64,000 nucleotides of DNA from CAIWHR01 sp963724975 (GCA_963724975.1 CAVRXB010000011.1:434001-498000), one strand, 5' to 3'; shown: positions 38,274-47,604, numbered from the stretch's first letter. The notes: generated from the letters alone by a model not told the origin. Program-made: numbers and translations.

Positions 38274-39887
38274 ATGCAAATCGCTGTGGCGCAGCTCGAC
38301 CAGGTCATCGGCGATCTCTCCGGCAATGCGGCGGCGATTCTCTCGGCCGCGGGCGAAGCAAAACGCGCCGGAGCGAGACTCGTGGTCACGCCCGAGCTTT
38401 CGCTGCCAGGCTATCCACCTGAAGATTTGTTGCTGCGCCCCGCGTTTCTGGACGCGTGCGCGCGCGAGCTGACCTTACTCGCAGCCGCGGTAAAGGACAC
38501 GACGGTCCTGGTCGGATTCCCGGAACGCGCGGACGGAAAGTGTTTCAACGCCGTCGCCGTGTTGCGCGACGGCCGCGTAGCGCAGACGTACCGCAAGCAC
38601 TGCCTGCCGAATTACACGGTGTTCGACGAAGAACGTTACTTCGAACCGGGCGACGCGCCGTGCATCGTCGATATCGACGGCCTTGCGTGCGGGATCATCA
38701 TCTGCGAAGACGTCTGGTTCCCGGGTCCGGTACGACAGTCGAAGGAGGCCGGAGCGCGCCTCGTCGTCGTCCCCAACGGCTCGCCCTATCACACGCGGCA
38801 GCAGGCGCTGAGGCGCGAACACGTAATCGCCCGCGCCCGCGAAACCGGGCTGCCGATCATCTACGCCAACCGCGTCGGAGGCCAGGACGAGCTTGTGTTC
38901 GACGGAGCCTCTTTCGTGGCCGACGCGGCAGGGGCGGTGGTGCAGCAAATGCCGGCATGGCACGAGGCGGTCGCGCTCGTTACTGTCGACGGCGCAACGC
39001 CCAAGCCGGTCCGCGGAACGCTCGACTCGCGAATCGAGGCGCACGTCTACGAAGCGCTCGTCATGGGCGTCCGCGATTACGTCGGCAAGAACAAGTTTCC
39101 GGGTGTGCTGCTCGGTCTCTCGGGGGGCGTCGACTCGGCGCTGGTCCTGGCGGTGGCGGTCGATGCGCTGGGACGCGACCGCGTGCGCGCCGTCATGCTG
39201 CCTTCGCCCTATACGCGCTCGATCAGTCTCGAAGACGCGCGGACGATGGCCGGTATGCTCGGCGTGCGCTATGACGAGCTTCCCATCGAGCCCGTGTTCG
39301 GTTCGTTCCTGGAAACGTTGCAAGGCGAATTCCGCGGCTTGCCCGTCGATGCGACCGAGGAAAACATCCAGGCGCGCATCCGCGGCACGCTACTCATGGC
39401 GCTGTCGAACAAGCTTGGCTCTATCGTGCTGACGACCGGCAACAAATCGGAGATGGCTGTCGGCTACGCAACGCTGTATGGCGACATGGCCGGCGGCTTT
39501 GCCGTGCTGCGCGACATCAGCAAGACGATGGTGTATCGGCTGTGCCATTACAGGAATGCGCTTGGCCGCGTGATACCCGAGAGAATCATCACGCGGGCGC
39601 CGTCGGCTGAATTGCGGGCGGAGCAGGTCGACCAGGATTCACTGCCGCCCTACGACGCGCTTGATGGCATCCTCGAAGCGTACGTCGAGCACGATAAAAG
39701 TCCTGCCGAAATCGTCGCGCTGGGATTTGCGCCCGCCGATGTGCGCAAGGTGGTTCGACTCATCAAGATCAACGAATACAAGCGGCGGCAGGCGGCGGTC
39801 GGCATTCGGGTGACGCCGCGGGGGTTCGGCAAGGATTGGCGCTATCCGATTACGTCGGCGTGGACCGAATGGAACGACATCGCTTAG
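38274..39887 (+). CDS. nadE: glutamine-dependent NAD synthetase
   Basis: A 537-residue two-domain enzyme making NAD from deamido-NAD, ATP and glutamine. Residues 1-265 form a nitrilase-type glutaminase (TPELSLPGYPPEDLL glutamate, RKHCLPNY lysine, IIICEDVWFPG cysteine) and the rest a synthetase with the PP-loop LSGGVDSALVLA and TGNKSEMAVGYATLYGD. The conserved start MQIAVAQLDQVIGDLSGN fixes 38274. It precedes the P-II gene by 60 bp, an order that is common in Betaproteobacteria. Confidence 0.95.
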   Translation: MQIAVAQLDQVIGDLSGNAAAILSAAGEAKRAGARLVVTPELSLPGYPPEDLLLRPAFLDACARELTLLAAAVKDTTVLVGFPERADGKCFNAVAVLRDGRVAQTYRKHCLPNYTVFDEERYFEPGDAPCIVDIDGLACGIIICEDVWFPGPVRQSKEAGARLVVVPNGSPYHTRQQALRREHVIARARETGLPIIYANRVGGQDELVFDGASFVADAAGAVVQQMPAWHEAVALVTVDGATPKPVRGTLDSRIEAHVYEALVMGVRDYVGKNKFPGVLLGLSGGVDSALVLAVAVDALGRDRVRAVMLPSPYTRSISLEDARTMAGMLGVRYDELPIEPVFGSFLETLQGEFRGLPVDATEENIQARIRGTLLMALSNKLGSIVLTTGNKSEMAVGYATLYGDMAGGFAVLRDISKTMVYRLCHYRNALGRVIPERIITRAPSAELRAEQVDQDSLPPYDALDGILEAYVEHDKSPAEIVALGFAPADVRKVVRLIKINEYKRRQAAVGIRVTPRGFGKDWRYPITSAWTEWNDIA

Positions 39888-39947
39888 CCTTGCGCCTCAC
39901 GCATGGTGTAAGCTAGCAGCGCCCCGCGTTCCCCGGTTCAAATCGCC

Positions 39948-40286
39948 ATGAAAAAGATCGAAGCGATCATCAAGCCCTTCAAGCTCGACGAGGTTCGCGA
40001 AGCATTGTCGGAGATCGGCGTCACCGGCCTGACGGTCGCGGAAGTCAAAGGCTTCGGCCGGCAGAAAGGCCACACCGAGCTTTACCGCGGCGCCGAGTAC
40101 GTCGTCGATTTCCTGCCGAAGGTGAAGGTCGAATTGATCGTCGGCGATAGCCTCGTCGATCGCGCGATCGAGGCGATTATCAAGGCCGCGCGCACAGGCA
40201 AGATCGGCGACGGCAAGATCTTCGTGACCGCCGTCGAGCAGGTGGTGCGCATCCGCACCGGCGAGAGCGGCGAAGCGGCGGTCTGA
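39948..40286 (+). CDS. glnB: nitrogen regulatory protein P-II
   Basis: A 112-residue trimeric signal protein that senses 2-oxoglutarate and ATP/ADP and passes nitrogen status to GlnE, NtrB and transporters. The uridylylated tyrosine is Y51 in the T loop (GHTELYRGAEYVVDF), and the B and C loops (AARTGKIGDGKIFV, VRIRTGE) are intact. GlnB and GlnK are nearly identical; the absence of amtB and the presence of nadE upstream favour GlnB. Its downstream target gene glnE is in this window. Confidence 0.95.
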   Translation: MKKIEAIIKPFKLDEVREALSEIGVTGLTVAEVKGFGRQKGHTELYRGAEYVVDFLPKVKVELIVGDSLVDRAIEAIIKAARTGKIGDGKIFVTAVEQVVRIRTGESGEAAV

Positions 40287-40314
40287 CAGGCATCTGTTTT
40301 CCGCAGGAGGCCCC

Positions 40315-40740
40315 ATGTCGTTTGCGAGCGAGTTCCGCGAATTCGCGATCAAGGGCAGCGTCGTCGACCTCGCCGTAGGCGTGATCATCGGTGCAGCCTT
40401 CGGCAAGATCGTCGACTCGGTGGTGAAGGATCTGATCATGCCTCTCGTCGGTCGCGTATTCGGCGCCGTCGATTTTTCGAACTGGTTCGTGTTGCTCGGC
40501 AGCCCGCCTCCGGGTTACGCCGGTCCGATGACGTACGAAGCATTGACCAAGGCGGGCGTGCCGCTTTTCGCTTATGGCAATTTCATCACCGTGGCGCTCA
40601 ACTTCCTGATCCTCGCGTTCATCATTTTCTTGATGGTGAAGCAGATCAATCGCCTGAAGCGGGAGGCGCCCCCGGCCGCCCCCGCCACACCGGAGGATGT
40701 TGTGCTGCTGCGCGAAATCCGCGACGCGCTCAGGAAATAG
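40315..40740 (+). CDS. mscL: large-conductance mechanosensitive channel
   Basis: A 141-residue pentameric channel that opens on membrane tension and releases solutes during hypo-osmotic shock. EFREFAIKGSVVDLAVGVII, then GAAFGKIVDSVVKDLIMPLV is the diagnostic amphipathic helix plus first membrane helix; the second helix is NFITVALNFLILAFIIFLMV and the C-terminus is charged. AGGAGG lies just before the ATG. It sits between glnB and the liv genes with short gaps of 28 and 30 bp. Confidence 0.95.
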   Translation: MSFASEFREFAIKGSVVDLAVGVIIGAAFGKIVDSVVKDLIMPLVGRVFGAVDFSNWFVLLGSPPPGYAGPMTYEALTKAGVPLFAYGNFITVALNFLILAFIIFLMVKQINRLKREAPPAAPATPEDVVLLREIRDALRK

Positions 40741-40770
40741 GCGATAACAGAAAATTCAGGAGGAGGCTGC

Positions 40771-41925
40771 ATGAATGTCAGAACCGTGTTGCCGGCGCTC
40801 GCCGCGGCGCTGGCCATCGGCGCCGCGGCGCCGGCGCAAGCCGACATCAACGTCGGCGTCACGCTGTCGGCGACCGGGCCTGCGGCATCTCTCGGCATCC
40901 CGGAGAAAAACACATTCGAGCTTCTGCCGACGACGATCGGTGGGCAGAAGGTCAACTGGATCATCCTCGACGACGCTTCCGACACCACGAAAGCCGTCAC
41001 CAACACGAAGAAGCTCATTTCGGAGGACAAGGTCGATGTGGTCGTCGGCTCGACGATCACGCCGAATTCGCTCGCGATGGTCGACGTCGCCTCCGCCGCG
41101 GAAACGCCCATGATCTCGATGGCGGCATCGTCGCGGATCGTCGACCCCGCGAACCCGAAAACGAAGTGGATTTTCAAGACGCCCCAAAGCGACGCATTGA
41201 TGGCGGATGCGATCGCGGTGCACATGAAGGCGAATGGCGTGCAGACGCTGGGATTCATCGGTTTCGCCGATGGCTACGGCGATGGCTGGCTCGCCGAAAT
41301 CCGCAACTCCGCCAAGACAGCGGGCATCAAAATCGTCGGCGAGGAGAAATACAACCGCACCGATGCGTCGGTAACGGGACAAGTGCTGAAGCTCGTCGCC
41401 GCCAATCCGGACGCTATCCTGATCGCCGCAGCAGGCACGCCGGGTGCGACACCGCAGAAGGAGCTTGCCGCCCGCAACTACAAGGGCAAGATCTACCAGA
41501 CGCACGGTGTCGCCAATCCCGACTTCCTGCGCGTTGTCGGCAAGGACGGCAACGGCACTGTGCTGCCAATCGGTCCGATGCTGGTCTTCGAACAGCTGCC
41601 CGACTCGAACCCGCTCAAGAAATCCGCTGCCGAATACATCACCAAGTACGAGGCGAAATACGGCAAGGATTCGCGATCGACGTTCGGCGGGCACGCATGG
41701 GACGCCTACGTGCTGCTCGCCAATGCAATTCCGCAGGCGCTGAAGAAGGCGCAGCCGGGAACCAAGGAATTTCGCGCCGCGCTTCGCGATGCGCTGGAAA
41801 GCGAAAAAGAAGTCGTCGCGACGCACGGCGTGTATACGATGAGCGCAACGGATCACAATGGGCTCGACAACCGCGCGCGCACGATGATCAAGATCGACAA
41901 CGGCAAGTGGGTGCTGGCGAAATAG
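40771..41925 (+). CDS. branched-chain amino acid ABC substrate-binding protein
   Basis: A 384-residue periplasmic binding protein of the LivK type. A signal peptide (MNVRTVLPALAAALAIGAAA, cleaved after AQA) is followed by INVGVTLSATGPAASLGIPE, SNTITPNSLAM-like GSTITPNSLAMVDV and a two-lobed type I fold. It should deliver leucine, isoleucine, valine or a related amide to the LivHMGF transporter just downstream. AGGAGGAGG precedes the ATG. A terminator between it and livH probably keeps it expressed above the membrane components. Confidence 0.9.
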   Translation: MNVRTVLPALAAALAIGAAAPAQADINVGVTLSATGPAASLGIPEKNTFELLPTTIGGQKVNWIILDDASDTTKAVTNTKKLISEDKVDVVVGSTITPNSLAMVDVASAAETPMISMAASSRIVDPANPKTKWIFKTPQSDALMADAIAVHMKANGVQTLGFIGFADGYGDGWLAEIRNSAKTAGIKIVGEEKYNRTDASVTGQVLKLVAANPDAILIAAAGTPGATPQKELAARNYKGKIYQTHGVANPDFLRVVGKDGNGTVLPIGPMLVFEQLPDSNPLKKSAAEYITKYEAKYGKDSRSTFGGHAWDAYVLLANAIPQALKKAQPGTKEFRAALRDALESEKEVVATHGVYTMSATDHNGLDNRARTMIKIDNGKWVLAK

Positions 41926-41940
41926 GTGTTCGCTGAGATG

Positions 41941-41977
41941 GGGCCGGTTGCGGGCATCCCTGCAGCCGGCCTTTTTT
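41941..41977 (+). terminator. intrinsic terminator between the binding protein and livH genes
   Basis: A GC-rich hairpin (GGCCGG paired with CCGGCC, extended by imperfect pairing around a short loop) is directly followed by six T. It lies 16 bp after the binding-protein stop and 8 bp before the livH ATG, and would reduce transcription of the downstream transporter genes. Confidence 0.8.
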
Positions 41978-41984
41978 GTGGCTG

Positions 41985-43034
41985 ATGATTCCCGTGGACC
42001 TCACGATCTTCGCGCTGCTGGTTCAGGATGGCATCACCAACGGTGCCATCTATGCATTGCTGGCTCTCGCGCTGGTGCTCGTGTTCGCCGTCACCCGCGT
42101 CATCTGGGTGCCCTCGGGCGAGTTCGTCGTCTATGGCACGCTGACATTGGCGGGCCTTCAACTCGGGAAGCCGCCGGGGACCATCAAGCTGCTGATCGGG
42201 ATGGCCCTCGTGGCCGGTGCCATGGAGGCATGGACTCTGGCGCGTCGCCGGGAGTTCGCACGAATCCCGCTGCAGATCCTGCGCTGGACCGGCATTCCTG
42301 CCGCCATCGGCGCGGTATCCTGGTGGCTCGCTTCGACCGAGTTGCCGTTCTGGGCGCAGGTTTTCGTCACGCTGGTGCTGGTGACACCGCTGGGCCCGCT
42401 GTTGTACCGGATCGCCTATCAGCCGCTCGCGGACGCAAGCGTGCTCGTACTGTTGATCGTGTCCGTTGCGGTGCATTTCGTGCTCACCGGCCTCGGACTG
42501 TGGTTTTTCGGTGCCGAGGGATCTCGAACGCCACCGTTTTCGTCCGCGTCGTTCGAAGTGGCAGGCATCGCCATCAGCGTGCAAAGCCTGCTCGTCGTGC
42601 TGACGAGCGTCGCACTGATCGCGGCGCTGTACCTGTTCTTCGAGCGCACGTTGTACGGCAAGGCGCTCCGCGCCACGGCTCTCAACCGCGTCGGTGCTCG
42701 CCTTTGCGGCGTCGCGCCGGATATGGCAGGCGCGCTGACGTTCACGCTGGGCGCGCTCATGTGCGCGTTTTCCGGCGTCCTGATCGGTCCGATCGCCACC
42801 GTCTATTACGAATCCGGGTTCCTGATCAGCTTGAAAGGTTTCGTCGGCGCGATCATCGGCGGCCTCGTCAGCTATCCGCTTGCCGCCGGCGGCGCACTGC
42901 TCGTCGGGTTGCTCGAGTCTTTCTCTTCGTTCTGGGCAAGCGGCTTCAAGGAAGTCATCGTGTTCACGCTGATCATTCCGGTGCTCCTCTGGCGGAGCCT
43001 CACGACGCGCCATCACGAAGAGGAGAGCGAGTGA
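41985..43034 (+). CDS. livH: branched-chain amino acid ABC permease LivH
   Basis: A 349-residue polytopic inner-membrane permease of the LivH type, with about eight hydrophobic helices and the family segments LLVQDGITNGAIYALLALAL and GKALRATALNRVGARLCGVA. It should pair with the LivM half to form the translocation channel. Start 41985 (MIPVDLTIF) is used since the in-frame TTG lies in the terminator T-run. Its stop overlaps the next gene (GTGA). Confidence 0.92.
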   Translation: MIPVDLTIFALLVQDGITNGAIYALLALALVLVFAVTRVIWVPSGEFVVYGTLTLAGLQLGKPPGTIKLLIGMALVAGAMEAWTLARRREFARIPLQILRWTGIPAAIGAVSWWLASTELPFWAQVFVTLVLVTPLGPLLYRIAYQPLADASVLVLLIVSVAVHFVLTGLGLWFFGAEGSRTPPFSSASFEVAGIAISVQSLLVVLTSVALIAALYLFFERTLYGKALRATALNRVGARLCGVAPDMAGALTFTLGALMCAFSGVLIGPIATVYYESGFLISLKGFVGAIIGGLVSYPLAAGGALLVGLLESFSSFWASGFKEVIVFTLIIPVLLWRSLTTRHHEEESE

Positions 43035-44815
43035 GAGTGCCGCGCATCGCTTCGCGTCAGGCGTGGGGCTACGTTGCGTTCACCGCGGTGCTGATCGGCG
43101 TCCCGCTCTATGCACCGCAATTCTGGGTCACGCTGGGCAACTACATCGGCCTCTACAGCATCGTTGCGCTGGGACTCGTCCTGCTGACCGGTGTTGCCGG
43201 CCAGACATCGTTCGGACAGGCGGCGTTCGTCGGTATCGGCGCCTACACGACCGCGATTCTCACGACGCGCTTCGGCTGGTCGCCGTGGGCGAATCTCGTG
43301 GCAGGTGTCGTCCTCACGCTCGTGCTTGCGCTCTGCCTCGGCTTCGTCACGCTGCGGATGCGCGGTCACTACCTTCCGCTGGCGACGATCGCGTGGGGTA
43401 CGAGCCTCTTTTTCCTGTTCGGCAATCTCGAATATCTGGGCGGACACACGGGACTCACCGGAATTCCGGCGCTCGAAGTGTTCGGCTTCGAGCTGAAAGA
43501 CGAGCGTTACTACTATTTTCTGATCTGGGGCATCACGATTGCCGCCCTCTGGGCCTCCGCCAACCTGCTCGATTCGCGACCGGGCCGCGCGATCCGCGCA
43601 CTGCGCGGGCAGCTCGACATGGCGGAAGCTTTCGGCGTCGACGCCGCCCGCCTCAAGATCGTCGTCTTCGTCTATGCAGCGCTGCTCGCGTGCGTTTCAG
43701 GCTGGCTTTACGCCCATTTGCAGCGTTTCGTGAACCCAACCCCGTTCAGTCTGCCGCAGGGAATCGAATACCTTTTCATGGCGGTTATCGGCGGTGCGGG
43801 CAGCGTGTGGGGTGCGGTCATCGGCGCCACGCTGATTACGCTTTCGAAGCAGGTGCTTCAGGACTGGCTGCCGGTGTTGCTGGGGCGCAGCGGCAACTTC
43901 GAGATGGTTGTGTTCGGCGTGCTGATGGTCATCGTGTTGCAACGGGCGCGGGAGGGCGTCTGGCCATGGATCGCGCACTGGCTGCCGCAAGCGCGGGCGA
44001 CGCCGGTGCCGGACGCGCCGCCGTTGCCGGCCCGCGATCGCGGGAGCGCGGCCGGACCACTGCTCGAAGTGCGAAAGGCGCGCAAGCAATTCGGCGGCCT
44101 CGTCGCGGTGAACGATCTCAGCTTTTCGGTTCGGCGCGGCGAGATTCTCGGCCTGATCGGTCCGAACGGTGCCGGCAAGAGCACGATGTTCAACCTCATT
44201 TCCGGGGCATTGCCGTTCACTTCGGGAGACGTCGTGTTCCACGGCGCATCGATCGCTGGCAGCGAGCCGTACGAGATCGCGCGGCGCGGCATCGCGCGCA
44301 CTTTCCAGCACGTCAAGCTCGTCTCGCGCATGACGGTGATCGAGAACGTCGCTCTTGGCGCGTATTTGCGAGGAACCGCCGGCATTCTTCGCTCGGCGCT
44401 ACGGCTCGACCGCGACGAGGAGGGGCGCGCCCGTGCCGAAGCGGCGCGCGCCATTGCGCGAGTCGGACTCTCGCCACATTTCGACGCGCCCGCGGGCAGC
44501 CTGCCGCTCGGCAAGCAGCGGATTGTCGAAATTGCGAGAGCGCTGGCATCCGATCCGACGCTCCTGCTGCTCGACGAACCTGCCGCCGGCTTGCGCTTTC
44601 TCGAGAAGCAGGAGCTCGCCGCGTTGCTACGGCAGCTCCGTAGCGAGGGAATGACCGTCCTGCTGGTCGAGCACGACATGGATTTTGTCATGGGGCTCAC
44701 CGACCGTCTCGTCGTGATGGATTTCGGGGAGAAATTGGCCGAAGGCGTTCCCTCCGAAATCCAGCGCGACCCTATCGTGCTCGAAGCATATCTGGGCGGC
44801 GTCGAAAACGCATGA
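43031..44815 (+). CDS. LivM permease-LivG ATPase fusion
   Basis: A 594-residue fusion. Residues 1-325 are a LivM-type permease (VAGQTSFGQAAFVGIGAYTT, RGHYLPLATIAWGTSLFFLF), and from about 335 a LivG-type ATPase follows: Walker A GPNGAGKST, ARTFQHVKLVSRMTVIENV, the signature region (SLPLGKQRIVEIARALA, replacing LSGGQ with LPLGK) and Walker B LLLLDEPAAGL. The frame is continuous, with a proline-rich linker (VPDAPPLPARDRGSAA). The GTG start overlaps livH, the end overlaps livF (ATGA). The altered signature is worth noting, as LivG usually has YGxQRxLEIARAL. Confidence 0.9.
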   Translation: MRVPRIASRQAWGYVAFTAVLIGVPLYAPQFWVTLGNYIGLYSIVALGLVLLTGVAGQTSFGQAAFVGIGAYTTAILTTRFGWSPWANLVAGVVLTLVLALCLGFVTLRMRGHYLPLATIAWGTSLFFLFGNLEYLGGHTGLTGIPALEVFGFELKDERYYYFLIWGITIAALWASANLLDSRPGRAIRALRGQLDMAEAFGVDAARLKIVVFVYAALLACVSGWLYAHLQRFVNPTPFSLPQGIEYLFMAVIGGAGSVWGAVIGATLITLSKQVLQDWLPVLLGRSGNFEMVVFGVLMVIVLQRAREGVWPWIAHWLPQARATPVPDAPPLPARDRGSAAGPLLEVRKARKQFGGLVAVNDLSFSVRRGEILGLIGPNGAGKSTMFNLISGALPFTSGDVVFHGASIAGSEPYEIARRGIARTFQHVKLVSRMTVIENVALGAYLRGTAGILRSALRLDRDEEGRARAEAARAIARVGLSPHFDAPAGSLPLGKQRIVEIARALASDPTLLLLDEPAAGLRFLEKQELAALLRQLRSEGMTVLLVEHDMDFVMGLTDRLVVMDFGEKLAEGVPSEIQRDPIVLEAYLGGVENA

Positions 44816-45549
44816 CGACATTGCTCGACATCCGCAACTTGCACGTCGCTTACGGCAAGGTAGAGGCGGTGCATGACGTGTCGCTGACCGTGGCGCCCGG
44901 AACCATCGTCAGCGTCATCGGCCCGAACGGTGCCGGCAAGACGACGCTGCTTGCGGCGGTGGCGGGGCTTTTGCCGTCGCGAGGCGGGATCGAGTATCGA
45001 GGCGAGTCAGCGGCGGCGCTGTCAGTCGAGCAGCGCGTCGCCCGCGGACTCATCCTCGTTCCGGAACGGCGCGAGCTTTTCGCGGCGATGAGCGTCGGCG
45101 ACAACCTCGAGCTGGGTGCGTTTCAACGGGCGCGCCGGGGAGACCGGGCGTGGAAGGAAACGCTTGCAAGTGTCTATCAACGCTTCCCACGCCTGGCCGA
45201 GCGGCGCGATCAGCTTGCAGGCACGCTCTCAGGCGGCGAGCGGCAGATGCTCGCAATGGGACGCGCACTGATGAGCGAGCCCAAGCTTTTGATGCTGGAT
45301 GAGCCCTCGCTGGGGCTCGCGCCGCTCATCGTCCGCGAAATCTTCAACATCATTTCAGCGCTCCGGGCGACAGACGTCTCGATCCTGCTGATCGAACAGA
45401 ATGCGCGCGCGGCATTGCAGATTTCCGATTATGGCTATGTACTCGAGACCGGAGAGCTCGCCGTCGAGGGCCCGAGCGCCGCTCTCGCCATCAATCCGCG
45501 CGTCGCGGCGACCTATCTCGGCAAACATGCGACAGACACTGCGGCGTAA
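44812..45549 (+). CDS. livF: branched-chain amino acid ABC ATPase LivF
   Basis: A 245-residue ATPase that forms a heterodimer with the LivG part of the fusion. It shows Walker A GPNGAGKTTLL, signature LSGGERQMLAMGRALM, Walker B LLMLDEPSLGLAP and the switch region in SILLIEQNARAAL. It starts inside the previous stop codon (ATGA). It closes the liv operon; the 119 bp up to tldD hold no gene. Confidence 0.94.
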   Translation: MTTLLDIRNLHVAYGKVEAVHDVSLTVAPGTIVSVIGPNGAGKTTLLAAVAGLLPSRGGIEYRGESAAALSVEQRVARGLILVPERRELFAAMSVGDNLELGAFQRARRGDRAWKETLASVYQRFPRLAERRDQLAGTLSGGERQMLAMGRALMSEPKLLMLDEPSLGLAPLIVREIFNIISALRATDVSILLIEQNARAALQISDYGYVLETGELAVEGPSAALAINPRVAATYLGKHATDTAA

Positions 45550-45668
45550 GTCCCTTCGGACCGCGGGGACATAGAAGGCTTGCCGGGTCACCGCCAGCGC
45601 GCGGACAATACGCATTTAGCCTAATCGTCGCGCACTCGTTTCCGTCGCGCGCATCAAGTGAGAATCCC

Positions 45669-47132
45669 GTGACCGATTTGTCCCTCCCCGGCGCCGCCGG
45701 ACCGCTGGTCGCCGAAGCGCGCCGCCTCTTGCTCGAACCTGCCGGGCTCGACGACAGCCATCTTTCGCGCGTTCTCGCTTCGATCCACACGCATGAGGTC
45801 GATTTTGCCGACCTCTACTTCCAGTATTCGCGTATGGAGAGCTGGAGCCTCGAGGAGGGCATCGTCAAATCGGGCTCGTTTTCGATCGACCGCGGCGTCG
45901 GCATCCGCGCCGTTCATCGCGACAAGCAGGCGTTCGCGTACTCCGACGACATCGGGCTCGCGGCGCTCGATGAGGCCGCGCACGCCGCGCGCGCCATCGG
46001 GCGGCAGGGACAAACCGCGCATACCGACATTGCTCGCGTCGGAGCGGCGCGCGCCCTTTACGCGCCGCAGGATCCCGTCAGCTCGATTTCGGAAGACGCG
46101 AAAGTCACGTTGCTCGAGCGGCTGGAGCAGCTCGCGCGGACGCGCGATCGCCGCGTCACCCAGGTCATGGCGTCGCTGGCCGGCGAATACGAAGCAGTGT
46201 TGATCGCGCGCAGCGACGGCTTCATGGCGGCGGACGTGCGGCCGCTCGTGCGCCTGTCGCTCAACGTTATCGTCGAGGAAAACGGACGGCGTGAGCAGGG
46301 GTCCGCGGGCGGAGGCGGGCGCTTCGATTACGGGTATTTCGACGACGCCGTGCTCGACCGCTACGCGACGCTGGCAGTCGATCAGGCGTTGCTCAATCTG
46401 CGTGCGCGTGAGGCGCCCGCCGGGACGATGACCGTCGTTCTCGGTCACGGCTGGCCCGGAATTCTGTTGCACGAGGCGATCGGGCACGGACTCGAAGGCG
46501 ACTTCAATCGGAAGGGAACGAGCGCGTTTTCCGGTCGTGTCGGACAGCGTGTCGCGACGAAGGGGATCACCGTCGTCGACGACGGGACAATCGCGTGCCG
46601 CCGCGGCTCGCTCAACATCGACGACGAAGGCAATCCTACACAGCGCACGGTGCTGATCGAGGACGGTATTCTCAAGGGCTACATGCAGGATCGGCTCAAC
46701 GCCGCGTTGATGGGCGTCGCGCCCACCGGCAATGGCCGGCGCGAGTCGTTCGCGGCACTGCCGATGCCGCGGATGACGAACACGATCATGCTTGCCGGCA
46801 ACCACGAACCCGACGAAATCCTGGCGTCGGTGAAGGACGGTCTCTACGCGGTTCACTTCGGTGGAGGCCAGGTAGACATCACGAGCGGCAAGTTCGTGTT
46901 CTCGGCCTCGGAAGCGTGGAAGATCGAAAACGGCAAGCTTGCCTATCCCGTCAGGGGTGCGACGTTGATCGGCAACGGTCCCGATGCATTGACCAGAGTG
47001 TCGATGATCGGACGCGACCTCGAGATGGACGCAGGCGTGGGCACCTGCGGCAAGGATGGCCAGAATGTGCCGGTCGGCGTGGGCCAGCCGACGCTGAAGA
47101 TCGATGGGTTGACCGTAGGCGGAACCGGCTAG
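45669..47132 (+). CDS. tldD: TldD metalloprotease
   Basis: A 487-residue zinc protease subunit that, with TldE/PmbA, degrades unfolded peptides and matures some peptide products (microcin, CcdA antitoxin). The zinc motif is HEAIGHGLEGD, with the TldD-typical SIDRGVGIRAVHRDKQAFAY near the start and TCGKDGQNVPVGVGQPTLKI at the end. The partner gene is not in the window. In many Betaproteobacteria tldD lies near glnE and a nitrilase; here it is present on the far side of that block. It converges with the NTF2-like gene at a palindrome. Confidence 0.93.
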   Translation: MTDLSLPGAAGPLVAEARRLLLEPAGLDDSHLSRVLASIHTHEVDFADLYFQYSRMESWSLEEGIVKSGSFSIDRGVGIRAVHRDKQAFAYSDDIGLAALDEAAHAARAIGRQGQTAHTDIARVGAARALYAPQDPVSSISEDAKVTLLERLEQLARTRDRRVTQVMASLAGEYEAVLIARSDGFMAADVRPLVRLSLNVIVEENGRREQGSAGGGGRFDYGYFDDAVLDRYATLAVDQALLNLRAREAPAGTMTVVLGHGWPGILLHEAIGHGLEGDFNRKGTSAFSGRVGQRVATKGITVVDDGTIACRRGSLNIDDEGNPTQRTVLIEDGILKGYMQDRLNAALMGVAPTGNGRRESFAALPMPRMTNTIMLAGNHEPDEILASVKDGLYAVHFGGGQVDITSGKFVFSASEAWKIENGKLAYPVRGATLIGNGPDALTRVSMIGRDLEMDAGVGTCGKDGQNVPVGVGQPTLKIDGLTVGGTG

Positions 47133-47151
47133 CGGCGTTACAGGCCGCTAG
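47129..47151. terminator. palindrome joining two stop codons
   Basis: An 8-bp perfect inverted repeat (CTAGCGGC with GCCGCTAG, 7-nt loop) contains the stop codon of tldD on one strand and that of the NTF2-like gene on the other. No T-run follows on either side, so it may be a weak bidirectional or Rho-aided end. Confidence 0.5.
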
Positions 47152-47582
47152 TGCAACGGGCCCGTCGGCTCCGCCGGCGGCACTGCAGGCGCCGGCGAGG
47201 CATGATGCATCACGAGGCGCCAGCCTGACGGCGTGCGCAGGAACACGTTGGTGCAGATGGCGGCCCCGCGCGGGCTGCCGTCGGTGCCGAGCGTGATGTG
47301 CTCGACCGCGCTCTGCATGGCGAGCCCTACCGTCTCGATCACGACGATCTGGTCGAGCCGGAACGACAGCCGCGTATCGCTGGAAAAAAGCTGCTCCCAA
47401 CCGACGCGGACCGCGTCGTAGCCGACCATTCGCGTGCCGCCCGGGTGGACGCAGACGATCTCCTCGTCCTCTGCCCAGGTGGCCATCATCGCGTCGATGT
47501 CACGCGCCTCGAAGGCGCGATAGAACGCGAGCGCGACGTCCGCCGGCGTCGTGTAGATCTGTGGAGTGCGCGCCTTGGCCAT
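47148..47582 (-). CDS. SnoaL/NTF2-like protein
   Basis: A 144-residue cone-fold protein (VALAFYRAFEARDIDAMMAT, WAEDEEIVCVHPGGTRMVGY, then the strand pair LTRL-type RLSFRLDQIVV and GAAICTNVFLRTPSGWRLVM). Such YybH-like NTF2 proteins are cytosolic and of unknown role, occasionally isomerases. Start 47582 (MAKARTPQIY) is preferred over 47669. It lies 22 bp after waaF on the same strand, so is likely co-transcribed. Confidence 0.8.
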   Translation of the reverse strand: MAKARTPQIYTTPADVALAFYRAFEARDIDAMMATWAEDEEIVCVHPGGTRMVGYDAVRVGWEQLFSSDTRLSFRLDQIVVIETVGLAMQSAVEHITLGTDGSPRGAAICTNVFLRTPSGWRLVMHHASPAPAVPPAEPTGPLH

Positions 47583-47604
47583 GACTTTCTTGTTGTGGCT
47601 GTCG

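Noticed and set aside
43063..44643. A 526-residue frame overlapping the liv fusion
   Set aside because: Arg/Ala-rich shadow; the LivM and LivG motifs are all in the other frame.
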